DNA of 64,000 nt. Origin: Cocos nucifera. Lineage: Eukaryota > Streptophyta > Magnoliopsida > Arecales > Arecaceae. The position numbers and the translations under genes were made by a program. The notes under the pieces are model-generated. The model was given only the letters and a program-made list of their open reading frames with translations, was not told the origin of the DNA and ran no database searches. Positions within the stretch are counted from its first letter, which is position 1. Every line of letters begins with the position of its first letter. Below are positions 1 to 10,854 of the stretch, one piece after another. The DNA lies in contig QRFJ01005784.1 in NCBI GenBank assembly GCA_006176705.1, forward strand, positions 124,001 through 188,000. The letters run 5' to 3'.

Positions 1-919
1 ATTAATGTGGAACTATATGTAGCTTTTTAGTGATGTTTAGTAGAAACAGCAATGAATAATTGAGAAGATTCATATGGCAATGTATCTATAAGACTTAAAC
101 ATTTATTCTCATGTTTTTAAACATGTCTGGGATCCCCAAGTTGCAAGAATAATGGAATGTTAGTTCTGTTGTTTCCATGTCAATAACAGTAGTTTCAAGT
201 TTTCAACACCCTTAAAGTTAATTATGGTCTGTGGACCACTGAATTCATGCCATATAGTTAACAGAAAGGTTTTATGAATTAATGTTCTACTAAAATTGCA
301 AAAACAAGGAGATTGTTTTTTATTTTCACAAAAATATCCGACTCAAAATCAGATAGAATCATAATAGTTGCAGAGAATAAGACTGAAAGGGGACTTTCAC
401 CAGACATCCAGTTGTGATTTTACAACAGAATTACTCCACCAATAAATACTTTTGTCACCAATTTAAATCTTCATAAATGAGAGTAAAATCTCATAACTGT
501 AAGTAATTCTTAACCAATGAAGCATCCTACATCAGATGCAGCGAGTATCCCGTAGACTAGCAAGCCAAACAGTAGTCACACTCGGTACAAGAGATTCCCC
601 ATAACAAAGGAAAACAAAAATATCCTATAACGAATAAGAAAGAAAAAAAAATACGTGTTTCCTTAAAGCTTTATATAAAAAGAACCTAATTCAATCCTGA
701 AAATACTCCCAACGATGCCAAGGACCCACCAACCACGAAAAAATAAAAAGGAAATTTTAATGCTACTCTTGGTGACAAAAGAACTTTATAACATTCCAAT
801 ACCTTCCCAATATCAGAAATGCCCTAAACATTCCGAAATGGGATTCTAGTTCCACTTAAATTGCTAACTAAAACAGAAGATATAATGATAAAACCTTATG
901 TTTAACTTCAATTTATGTG
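1..919 (-). other. MED23 intron 5 sequence (left flank of Copia A)
   Basis: AT-rich non-coding sequence. I searched the minus strand for the MED23 exon that should follow exon 5 and saw no convincing exon. It is read as MED23 intron because the LTR element to its right carries near-matching target duplications (ATGTA/GTGTA), so this stretch was once joined to 14648 onward. The remaining MED23 exons should lie beyond the left edge. Confidence 0.5.
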
Positions 920-924
920 ATGTA
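920..924. repeat. Target site duplication, left, Copia A (ATGTA)
   Basis: The 5 bp directly before the LTR start TGTTAG. They match GTGTA after the right LTR at four of five positions. Confidence 0.6.
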
Positions 925-1561
925 TGTTAGATGTGTGCCCTAGAAGCTAGATTGGCAGACACTTGTGAAATACTTTCTATGGATATTTTTGTAATTTTAA
1001 CTTAAAATTAATTAAAAAATTATTTTCTATCACATTGTGTATTAAAGTGTCTGTAATACATCCATTAAGTTAACGGACATGATAACACATATTCTCAAGA
1101 ATGGAGAATTTAAGGTATGTGTTATCATAATTAAGTCATAAAATACTCCCAATCGTAGGATCATCACGAGGATGGTGATCGATCTAGAAGATTGGTATAC
1201 AATCGCTTTTCTAGGATAGATGAGTCTTGAGTCTACAATGTGGAGACACCGGAGCGAGAGTACAGGTACTTGTTAAAAACAAGGGCACTGAGCGTGACCA
1301 CCTCGAGCAGTCATAAGAAAGTCTACCTTCTCGTCGATGACTGGCTTGATGCTGTAATTGTGTGTCTGGTTCTTTGACCTGAGGTGCATCGGCAGTTCAT
1401 CTTGAGTGTGTTATAATTTGATTATACCATAACTCGGTCTCCTAGCCATTTGGAATCTTGAGGTGTATGTTGGCTATAGCATGTTCATTATAGGAATTGA
1501 ATCGCACCAAGATGGGATCTATCAACCGCAGTAGAGGAGGAATAGTCCTATGATGATCATG

Positions 1562-1924
1562 TGATGTAAAACAAAAAAAAAACGAAGAAAGAAGAAACAA
1601 AAAATTCAAAAGAAAAATTCAAAAAAAAAATAAAGATTCAAAGCCTAAATTTCAGGGATTCAATTAACCAATCATTCAAGTCTGAGGTTCTTCACACAGA
1701 TGGAGCCTTTAAATAAAGAAACAAAAAGCAACCTAACAGAAGTCTAATTCCTAACTTGAACCCTAATAAAACTCTTATTACAGAGTCCTGACAAAATTAG
1801 GATTTCCAACAAAAATAAAATAACCTAAATATATCCACAAAAATTAAGCCCACAAAAATAAATTAGGGTTAGGATTTAGCGACACTTACTCCTAGAATAT
1901 GTGCGCAATCCCTGATTCCTATCA
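1562..1924 (-). repeat. Gypsy N 3' LTR (left copy)
   Basis: About 363 bp. The half at 1697-1924 matches 4743-4966 closely, including the shared words CTTTAAATA and AAGCCCACAAAAATAAATTA and the terminal CCTATCA. The other half, an A-rich run at 1562-1690, has no clear counterpart in the right copy. Confidence 0.75.
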
Positions 1925-3799
1925 TTTCCTCTTGACTGGAAAGAACTCAACTCTAGCGAGGAATTGATGTAATCTTCTAAAATATCTGAATCAATACGTC
2001 GTAGTTCTTCCTCGAAAATCAAAATAGCATCTGAGTTTGGACGGTCGTATCATTTAATCAAGAATCGACGAAATCTTCCATCAGCAGTAGAAATAATCTC
2101 GTTTGGTAATAATACGTTCAATTTGATCTGATGAAGACAGCGGAAGTGATGGAAAAATTAGAACTAGCACTAGAGGAGGAGTGTGATCCCTGCTATCATA
2201 TGCATGTATAGTAAAAGGCTCGAATGTGCCTCGATAAGATAGCAAATCCTCAACATTGAAAATTGGAGTAAATTTTAAATCAGAAGGTAATTTTATAAAA
2301 TATGCATTAGGCCTAAGTTTATAAAAAATATGAAATGGATCAGTGGCTCGGGCATGTAACTTTTTGAATGAATTTCGAAGATAATATTTATGACGAATAC
2401 AAAACTTCACACAGTCACCTTCGTTAAACTCCATTATTCTACGGTAAGTATTATCAATAAGTTTATATTTTTCATTATTCATAGCAATTTTTTGACTAAT
2501 ATCCGTATGAATGTCATGAATGTATTTAACAAAAGAAGTGACAGACTCAGAAGTACGATTATTCAAAGATAAGGAAACAAGATCAATAGGATGGTAGAGA
2601 TTGAAGCCATAAATAATTTTAAAAAGACTTTTATCAGTAAATCTATTTATTGAATTATTATAGGCAAATTCTATGGTAGCCAATGACAATTTCCATGTCC
2701 CAAGTTTATTACGAATTAGATACCTAAGTAATTTACTACGATTACTATTTAAAACCTCTGTTTGACCATTAATCTGCAGATAAAAGGACGAAGAAAAATT
2801 TAAATTTGTTCCAAATAGTTTCCAAAGGATTTTCCAGAAATAATCCATAAATTTGATATTATGGTCGAATTCTGTGGAAGAAGGCAAACTGTGAAGTCGA
2901 ACGATTTTCTTAAAGAACAATTTTTCAATAAAAGAAGCATCAAAATTCTTTTGATAAGGAATGAAATGTACTATTTTGGAGAATCGATCAACAATTAGAA
3001 CTATGGTCTTCTTTACTACCTGGTTTCTCATTTTCTCATGCTCCTTAGGATTCAACCTATAATGTGGAAGATTAGATATCTATAACCTCGGGACTAAATC
3101 AATAGCATGTTGGATGTCATGCATGGAAGGTAGGTCATCGGATATGTCTTCTAGGATTACATCTTTAGATTCTTCTTTTAATTGCTCAATTTTAGGAGGT
3201 GGGCTATCTTGAAAGTCTGATGTCAGTTGAATCTCATTCCTGAAAAAGATAGCTAACAATCTCGGATTCTCCATTTTTTTTTTTAATTCTTTATGAGTCG
3301 AAATATGACAATTTTTCTATTCAAGAGGTTGAAGAGAGTTCTTATCCCCTTTGGTAGGTTTGGGCATGCTAGGCTTAGCAGGATTTAATCTCATTTTCTT
3401 GTCATTATGCGTAAACACATAGATATTTTCTTTACTAAAATAATGAGCATCAAAATAATAAATCCAAGGTCGATCTAGTAAGACGCTAGCAACCTTCATG
3501 GGTAAGACATCGCACATAATCTCGGCAGAATAAGTTTCCATTTGAATTGGCATTAGACAACATTCACTAATTGGGAGAGACGTTTTATCTACCCAAGCAA
3601 CTCTATAAGGATGAGGATGAGGTTGAGGTTGAGATTTCAGCTTTAATCGATTAACAGCAGACTTAGATACTATATTCATAGAACTACCGTCATCAATGAC
3701 AAGTTTACATACCTTATCCCCATATTGTGCATATGTATAAAAAATACTGGTGGGTTTCCAAGCCTCGAAGTCTGAAGGAGCAGTGACTATACCTTGCAA
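1925..3799 (-). pseudogene. Gypsy N pol remnant: protease joined to integrase, RT/RNase H deleted
   Basis: Reading from 3799 downward, the first block is an aspartic protease domain with a DDGSS motif where DTGSS or DGGSS is expected. Next comes the linker typical of Gypsy RT starts (DLPSMHDIQHAIDLVP, then LPHYRLNPKEHEKMRNQV). Within about two codons the frame jumps to the integrase core (VDRFSKIVHF). The third catalytic residue is present in NGQTEVLN. The whole RT palm, RNase H and integrase zinc-binding region are absent. The 324-codon integrase frame ends at 2081. A frameshifted tail (near 2066-1930) resembles the chromodomain-like end of these integrases (SDAILIFEEELRRID). Stops and a frameshift separate protease from the rest, so this is non-functional. 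Confidence 0.85.
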
Positions 3800-4281
3800 G
3801 ACATTAACACAACCTCCTAATTCTTCATATTCTTTATCATACTCTTCTTCCCTACGATAATGAGAACCCTTAAAATTATTCGTGAAATGGTGGATAATCG
3901 AAGGGATTGTTGTATAGATCGGAGTGTCTGAAAAGATTTACTAGTATATATGACATGACCCTGGCTACTAGTAAGCTTAAAATTTTATAAAAAAGATCGA
4001 TAAATAGGTTGAATACAAGAAGAATCATCTTCTACAGGTTGTTTGCCTATTCTCGACTCTCTTAGGGATAATTGGCATTCTATCTGTTGATCTATAAGAT
4101 TTACCATATCCACACGGCTATTTACTTGGGTAGCACAAAGCTCCCTAATGTCAGAGTGAATTTGGTCTAAAGAATGGCAGATCTAGTTTAAAGATTCTTG
4201 GAAGGCTGATTAGGTTTTTTTGATAGTTTCTAATTTCTTTTCCATTGCAGTTTGTGCATCTTTTAAATTACCAATAGCCAT
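3800..4281 (-). pseudogene. Gypsy N gag remnant
   Basis: A minus-strand ATG near 4281 begins a readable stretch (MAIGNLKDAQTAMEKK) that meets a stop after about 25 codons. Further downstream a second readable piece (NSRVDMVNLIDQQIE in part) continues in Gypsy gag style. No zinc knuckle was found before the protease block, so gag is truncated. Assignment rests on position between the 5' LTR and protease. Confidence 0.5.
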
Positions 4282-4329
4282 GATAAGAAAAAAAATTTAA
4301 AATTTTATATGTATTTAAAAATTTAATTA

Positions 4330-4966
4330 TGATGTTCACAGTAAAAATTAGAGTCTAACTTAATGTTTATGTTTGGTTCGTAAAATAGCAAAGTATGTGG
4401 GTATTTGATATGTGCAATAGCAAATATGTGGAGAAAAGAATAGAATTAGGAGCCTACGTAATTTAGATTATCCAAAGATTTAAAAAAAATCTAAATTTAA
4501 CGGAGAAATTGTACCTTTCACCTCGTGGTGCTTGCAAGTTGAAGAGCAAGATTTTTTTTGTCGGTGGACCCAGTCTATGGACCGACGATTTATAGACCGC
4601 TATTCACAGGCGGTCTGTAGACCGCAATGTGTCTAGAGGGGAAAGCCCTCTTTTCTTCCCTCCGACAGTCGCAGGGGCTCTGATGAGCGGTGTTGACGGA
4701 GGAACGGCAGACGATGGTAAGTGGCCGACGACGACTAGAAAGGGTGGAGCCTTTAAATAGAGAAACAAAAAGCAACCTAACAGAAGTCTAATTCCTAACT
4801 TGAACCCTAACAGAACTCTTGTTACGAAGTCCTAATAAAATTAGAATTTCCAACAAAAATAAAATAACCTAAATAAATCCACAAATTAAGCCCACAAAAA
4901 TAAATTAGGGTTAGGATTTAACAACGCTTCCTCCTGGAATACATGCGCAATCCCTAATTCCTATCA
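4330..4966 (-). repeat. Gypsy N 5' LTR (right copy), inner edge approximate
   Basis: The outer 225 bp match the left LTR. The inner edge is set at a TGATGTTCACAG that resembles the left LTR start, so the copy would be about 637 bp. The inner part carries GC-rich inverted repeats (4594-4625) that the left copy lacks. No convincing primer site was seen next to it. Confidence 0.5.
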
Positions 4967-6028
4967 TCATGAGATCGAGTCCTAAAGCCTATGGCCATGG
5001 AAGTATGAATTAATAAAAAGAAGTTTCTATTAGAGTTTCACATCGGACTCGAATCGAATGATTCATTCATATGACGGGTGTTGAGTCTGACGAGTTCACC
5101 TTGACCTAGATCCTGTCGGAGCTCATGACAGAAGAATCCAATCACACAGTTAACTGCAGCAAGAGGTTCGTATTCGATTCTGATGGATTGCCACCACATA
5201 CTGCTAGGTGTCACTAGTGGATTTTGGGATCAATTATAATTGTTTTGATGATCGACGATTCTAACTGGATGAATTAGAAGAGTTCTAATCCATTGAAAGG
5301 TGTTTTGATGATGTCGATGATAGAGATCGCGACATATCCCATTACCATACAGAATTGAACCTAACTGGATCACACAAACAAGAGTTTGGGTTTGAATGTC
5401 ATTAATTGAACCAATTTGGTTCAATTGATTTGGATTAGATCCAATCAGATTCAAGAAAATCATGCTAGCACACGATTGAACCTGACTTTCTCCTTCTATG
5501 GACTTTCTGGTTGGTCTGGACTCAGTCAAATTTGATTTGGCTTGTCTAAAAACCTTATATGATTTTCTTCTGGTCTGACTGGACCTTGTCCTGTAGGAAT
5601 GGAGCTTGTCCTACTGAGATCAAGGCTTGTCCTAACTAGATTAAGATTTATCCTAAAACCATAAGATGGAATCAAGTCAGTTTAACCAAGTCTTTGCAGG
5701 AATGAAGAGAAAAGGCGTGCACCCCTAGAATTTATCTTTGGGCACACGCTCCAAGATGATTTTGGCTTGAAGGAGGGTGCACGCCCATCCTAGCGTGCGT
5801 CCATGGTGGATAAGGGTTGTTAGAGTTTGAAGGAGTTCAAACTCTAGGAAGATAATTCTATGCACCATCCCTCTTCCCTTATCTGTTTTGTGGCGCCATT
5901 TATCCATCTATTTTGGGCAACAAAAGGAAGAGGAGATCAGAATATGGCATGGGATTATTGTGGAGTCCTTCTGCTTTAAGCAAAATAGGTTGCTTAAAGC
6001 CCTAGGACTCTAGGATGGTGCATAGGTC

Positions 6029-6037
6029 TATAAATAG
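6029..6037 (+). promoter_or_regulatory. TATA box in 5' LTR of Copia A
   Basis: TATAAATAG, conserved at the same place in the 3' LTR (14094-14102). It is the likely core promoter of the element, with transcription expected to start about 30 bp downstream. Confidence 0.65.
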
Positions 6038-6588
6038 ACCCTTGTGCCTAGGCCTTTGTGAATTTTTCCAATTCCCACACCCAGGTGCTGATACTCCCTC
6101 CATCTCCCATGCCTCCTCTCATCCTCCTCTTCCTCTTCTCCACACCCAAGAAGTTGGGCAGATTAGCAACAAAAAGGGGAAGTGCCAATGGCGCAAAGAT
6201 CAAGTGAAGGTGTTCTTGTTCGTGAGACGAATATGCTGCTGCCGAAGATCAGATCTAAGGCACACCAGATTGATTCCAGATCTGATCTTTTGAGATCAAA
6301 TCCAGAAGGAGAAGACCTCCAGATATGATCCGAGTGGATACTGGTAGAGACCGGGCACGTGCGCGGATAACGTTAGAACCTTGTCATTGTTAGATCATCG
6401 CTGCAGGGTGAATTGTTCACTCGATCAGGTGATATGAGATATCGCTGTTTTAATTTTATTTTTATTTTTATTTTCAGATCAATCTATTCAGATCTGAAAA
6501 CTCTCAGATCTGATCGAATCATAGAAAAAACTGCAGATCTAATCCGATCAGATCGATCCTGCAGACTAGGAACTAATTTTCTTTCAAC

Positions 6589-6600
6589 TGGTATCAGAGC
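6589..6600 (+). other. Primer binding site (tRNA-Met type), Copia A
   Basis: TGGTATCAGAGC, two bases after the end of the 5' LTR. This is the classic plant Copia site complementary to the 3' end of initiator tRNA-Met. Confidence 0.92.
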
Positions 6601-8099
6601 CAGGTTTGTAGTTCCAGATCTGTTTTAGATTAGATATGAAATTTTTTATGATATGATCATATGTATTTTCAAATGTTACATGAGATGTAATTAGATCTGA
6701 AAATATGAGATGTAATTTAAAATTGATATATGTGATATATGCAAAGCATGTATAGTTTAGATCTTTAATCGTATATGAGATATATGTGTTAAATCTAACT
6801 GTTTTGTTGTGTAGTTTAAATTTCTGATTAAGGCATTCCTCTTGGCCGTCCGGTCATAAGACTAAGAAGGATTTAAAGGCCCTCGCTTTCCATTCGATGA
6901 GTGCTCTTATGGCATGTAAGGGTGTTGCATGCCAAAAACTTAATTTTCTACACAACCCTAGATCCAAAAATCCTAGGATCTTTACATGCTCTATTCTTGA
7001 ACCATGTTTTGACTTAATTAAGAATTAAGTTTATGAAACAAATTAGATCTAAAAATTGAGAATTTTCAAATCTAAGACACCTTCATAAAATATAGGTTCG
7101 GATATGGGTAGCTTGATTAGATCTAGCGGTTGATCAAACCGAATCAAGAGTTGATTAGATGGGATCAAGAGTGCTTAGATTTGACCAGCCCATTAGATGC
7201 AAGTTTGGTCAAGGTCGACTCATAGTCACATGTGGTCGGCCACTTTAAGACCTAATTTGGCTCCATGATTTGAGCCTGGATTGTAGGCTAACCCAATCAG
7301 TTCTGATCTGATGAATTGGTGTCTAAGGTAAGTTGGCAGATACGACCAGTGGTCTTTAATTGGGAGCTATTCGACCTGAATGTATTCACAGCAAGTTAAT
7401 AGCATATCCCTCTCACTGATCTCACTTATCTGACCGATTGGATCGATTCAGTTCTGTATTGAGGTGGCTAATGATTCGAGCTAACTCATGCCACTAAGTT
7501 AGTCATAACTGTTATGATTAGTCGAGTCTAAGAGACCTAAATTGAAATCTTTCTAAGAAAATATTGAGTCAATTGGTCTTCCACCATTGTAGTTGTGCGA
7601 GTTGATTATTCTCAGCTGGATACAGTGGTTCAGTTGCACCGAGAAGATGTAACCACATCTATTAGGCATAGGATGCTACGGATTGGAGGATGGGTTGGAT
7701 TCAATATTCCAGATACGGTGAAGATCCCAATCAAGAATCAGTTCATGCAAATGGTCGATCTGATTTAACTAAGGAGTGAAGCAATATTCCAGGCACGGTG
7801 AGCTTCATGAATTAGAGACCGAGTTTAGGTGCACCATGTTTAAAGAAACATTGGACAAAAGTTGTCCACTCATCAACTGACTCATCACCAATAACTATTA
7901 GGTGAGGTGATAAGCCAATAGGTGGGACTGCACCACCCACTAAAAGTCTTTGATTGCGGAGATTTTTGCATCTCTACTAAGAGAGTGTAGGGATCCAAAA
8001 AAATAATGTAAGCCTAAATTTTTTTAAAAATGAAACTCCTAAACAAATTGATGAAGTCAATTACAAATCTAACTAGAAACTTTGACTTTCTATAGGAAA
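6601..8099 (+). other. Untranslated leader of Copia A with predicted intron 7328-8095
   Basis: About 1.5 kb of non-coding sequence between primer site and gag. It contains TCTAAG|GTAAGT at 7322-7333 and a pyrimidine-rich TTTGACTTTCTATAG ending at 8095, four bases before the gag ATG. Equivalent sites occur in Copia B and D. Two copies of CAATATTCCAG followed by CACGGTGA or TACGGTGA (about 7710 and 7782) lie inside the predicted intron. Confidence 0.6.
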
Positions 8100-8976
8100 A
8101 TGTCTGTGTCAAACCTCCTAGCCCGATTCCTAGATACCCACCGATTGACCGGACCCAATTACAAAGATTGGCTAAGGAACTTGAAAATAGTTTTGAGTTC
8201 CAAAAAGCTGATCTATGTACTGGACCAGAAACTTCCCACTCTCCCAGCCCGTCCGACCGCTGATCAGAGAACGTCCCATGAGAAGTGGTTGGACGATGAC
8301 AACAAGATCAGGAGCTGTGTTGGGCTCAATATCTGATGAGTTGCAGCGCCAACACGAGGACATTAAGACTGCACATCAAATGTTGGCTCACCTACAAGAA
8401 TTGTATAGTGAACAAAATCGCGCAGCGTGCTACTAAGTCTCGAGGAGACTCTTTAAGATGCAGATGCAGGATGGGCAGTCGGTCCAAGATCATTGCTTGG
8501 TAATGATCAAGGACCTCAAAGAACTTAAGAAGCTCAGTGTCCTGATGGATAAGAATCTGCAGATTAATGTGATCCTGCAGTCCTTAACTGATTCATATGG
8601 ACGGTTCATTATGAACTTCCAAATGAAAAAGCTGCAATGCACCTTGGCCGAGTTAATGGATATGCTGATTACTGCTGAGCAAACTTTGAAGAGTTCAAAG
8701 GGCTCAGTTTTGATTGTGGAGCGGACTTCTTCCAAGAAAAAGTTATTTAGAAAGAAGAAAAAGGCTGCGAAGAAGCAGAAGACAGAGGAAAAGATGAAGG
8801 GCGAGCCAAAAAAGAAGGCCGCGGAAGAGGAAAAGTATTTTCACTGTAACTCCGATGGCCATTGGAAGCAGAACTGCCCTACGTACCTGGCCAGCCTGAA
8901 GAACAAGCAGGAAGGTGGACCTTCTAAAGGTATGCTCGTCATTGAGACAAACCTAACAATTTATTCTGCATCCAGT
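8100..8976 (+). pseudogene. Copia A gag
   Basis: The ATG at 8100 starts MSVSNLLARFLDTHRLTGPN, the usual Copia gag opening with an LTGxNYxDWLRNLK block. The frame shifts near 8330 and again near 8440, then runs 173 codons. The C-terminal part is lysine-rich and ends in a degenerate zinc knuckle, YFHCNSDGHWKQNC, where the first Cys of the CX2CX4HX4C pattern is Tyr. A stop at 8977-8979 separates it from protease. Gag would form the particle and package element RNA; this copy cannot. Confidence 0.85.
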
Positions 8977-8979
8977 TGA

Positions 8980-10850
8980 ATGCTTGATTCTGGATCTAGT
9001 GCTCATTTGTACACTTCTATACAAAATCTTAAGGATAGCAGGAGGCTGAGGGAAGACGAGATGATCCTGTGCGTCGAAAATAAAGCAAGAGTTGCTACTA
9101 TGGCCGTTGGATTGTACCATGGAATGCCGTATCAGGCCGAACCGCCCGATGCATCCCGAATCGAGCCGGACCAACAGGAAACCGATCCGGTTCGGCCCTT
9201 TTTTTGGTAAATATCCCAAACCGCACCGAACCACTTGGTTTGGTACATTATGGATTGGTACGGGCCGGTACTGGGTGGTTTGATCCGGTACAGGACGGTA
9301 CGTATGGGTATGGAATAGTTTTTTTGTTGTTGGATGGGATTTTTTTTATTTTTTATTCATGGTACGGGGCGGTACGGTACCATATCGTATCGATCGGCAA
9401 CCGATACAGGTTGCGGTACCGAGTCCGCAAACTTTAGATCGTATCCTCTTTGAAAATTGCCTAGAAGTCTTTTAGTTCTCCGAGATTGTTATTTTATACC
9501 TGCTGCAAGCAGAAATTTGATTTATATTTCGTGTCTGGCACATGAGAACTATGTAATTAGTTTCTTTAAGGACCACTGTACAGTTCTTTTTGAAAGAAAT
9601 AAAATTGTAAGTGGTTTCTTAATTAACGATCTCTATCAGTTACATGTAGATGTTTCTGTTTATAATGTCGAGCAAAACGTGAATGTCATAGGTTCAAAGC
9701 GACCTAGAGATAGTGTTAATGAAAGGTATCTGTGACACCTTAGGCTAGGTCATATAGCTAAAGACATGATTAACAAATTGAAGAAATCTGGACTAATAGC
9801 TCCGTTGACTTCCGAGTCATATCCGATTTATGAGTCATGTCTTCAAGGCAAAATGACCAAGTTGCCTTTTGTAGGACATGGGGAAAGAGCCACGGACCTC
9901 CTTGCCCTGGTACATACAGATGTGTGCGGTCCATTCGATGTGCCGACTAGAAGCAACTTTGTCTACTTCATTACCTTTACCGATGATTTATCTCAGTACG
10001 AGTATGTATACCTAATGCCACACAAGTCTAAAGCCTTTGAAAAGTTCAAGAAATTCAAACATGAAGTGGAAAAGCAAACCGGAAAGTCCATTAAAATTCT
10101 TTGATCAGATCGAGGAGGTGAATACCTTAGTCGAAAATTTCTGAACTATCTTAAGAACAATGACATAGTCTTACAATGGACTTCACCTGGAACGCCTCAA
10201 CTCAACAGGATTTCATAACGGAGAAACCGGACCTTATTGGATATGGTCCGATCCATGATAAGCTTCATAGACCTTCCCAAGTTTCTTTAGGTACATAGTC
10301 TGCTAACTGCGATATATCTACTGAATAAAGTTCTATCTAAAACCGTTCCTACCACACCTTATGAGACATGGCATGGTAAGAAGCTAAGTCTGAGTCATCT
10401 CAGAATTTGAAATTATCCAGCCCATGTCAAAAGATAGCAGGCGGATAAGTTAGAATCTAGATCCCTTATAGCTCGATTCATCGGATATCCTAAAGAGTCG
10501 TTAAGATATTATTTCTATCTTCCGGAAGGCCAAAATATAATTATGAATCGACACGCTATATTTCTTAAGAAACAATTTGTTCTAGATGGTAGCATCGGAA
10601 GACAGATTAGGCTCGAGGAGAAAGTCTTCGAAGAGCAACGAGCCAAGGAACCTGAGAAACCCAATCAGTCTGAGCTGATCCACACACTACCTCCACCTCA
10701 TAAGTCAAATAGGATTTTCCATCCTCCTGAGAGGTACTTAGGTATTATTTCTGAGGATGTAGAGGAAATATTCATCATGAGAAATGGAGTTCATGGTGAT
10801 AATCCCAAAACCTATGACGAGACGATATCAGATATCGACTCCAAGAAATG
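8980..10850 (+). pseudogene. Copia A pol, 5' part: protease, pre-integrase, integrase
   Basis: Protease starts MLDSGSSAHLYTS, with the active-site DSG intact. A 0.3-kb foreign insert interrupts it (9117-9440). The pre-integrase region resumes with RDCYFIPAASRNLIYIS and an L-G-H motif near 9745. Integrase shows HTDVCGP (first Asp) and SDRGGEYLS (second Asp) preceded by a CGA to TGA stop. The third catalytic residue, the Glu of the usual GVSERRN block, is a TAA stop at 10216-10218. A frame with several stops continues to the C-terminal GYPKES block and ends at 10850. Confidence 0.87.
9117..9440. repeat. GGTACGG-rich insert in Copia A protease region
   Basis: About 324 bp, much richer in CCGG and GGTACC words than its surroundings. 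Copia A coding sequence breaks after GGATTGTA and resumes after AGATCGTA, a possible 8-bp duplication with two mismatches. There are no clear terminal inverted repeats, poly-A tail or coding capacity. Similar CGGTAC-rich sequence occurs in MED23 intron 4 near 18660-18830. I cannot name the family. Confidence 0.5.
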
Positions 10851-10854
10851 ACGA

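Larger units (their letters stand above)
1562..4966 (-). mobile_element. Gypsy N: minus-strand Ty3/Gypsy deletion derivative nested in the 5' LTR of Copia A
   Basis: The insert begins TGATG and ends ATCA and is flanked by perfect TCATG duplications (1557-1561 and 4967-4971). The host LTR continues cleanly on both sides compared with the 3' LTR of Copia A. On the minus strand it reads gag start, protease, the beginning of RT, integrase core, a chromodomain-like tail, then the polypurine tract AAGAGGAAA at 1933-1925. At 3.4 kb it is far shorter than a full Gypsy element because RT and RNase H are missing. Confidence 0.88.
925..6586 (+). repeat. 5' LTR of Copia A, split by Gypsy N
   Basis: The segments 925-1561 and 4972-6586 together give about 2.25 kb and align with the right LTR at 12383-14642 over their full length. 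Matching landmarks include TGTTAGATGTG at the start, a shared TATAAATAG box, and GATCGATCCTGC near the end. The LTR ends in TTTCA, two bases before the primer binding site. Confidence 0.88.

Noticed and set aside
4979..6400. Plus and minus frames at 5230-5529 and 6015-6293, with counterparts at 13400-13675 and 14080-14322
   Set aside because: They recur in the two Copia A LTRs and carry no motif; LTR sequence only.
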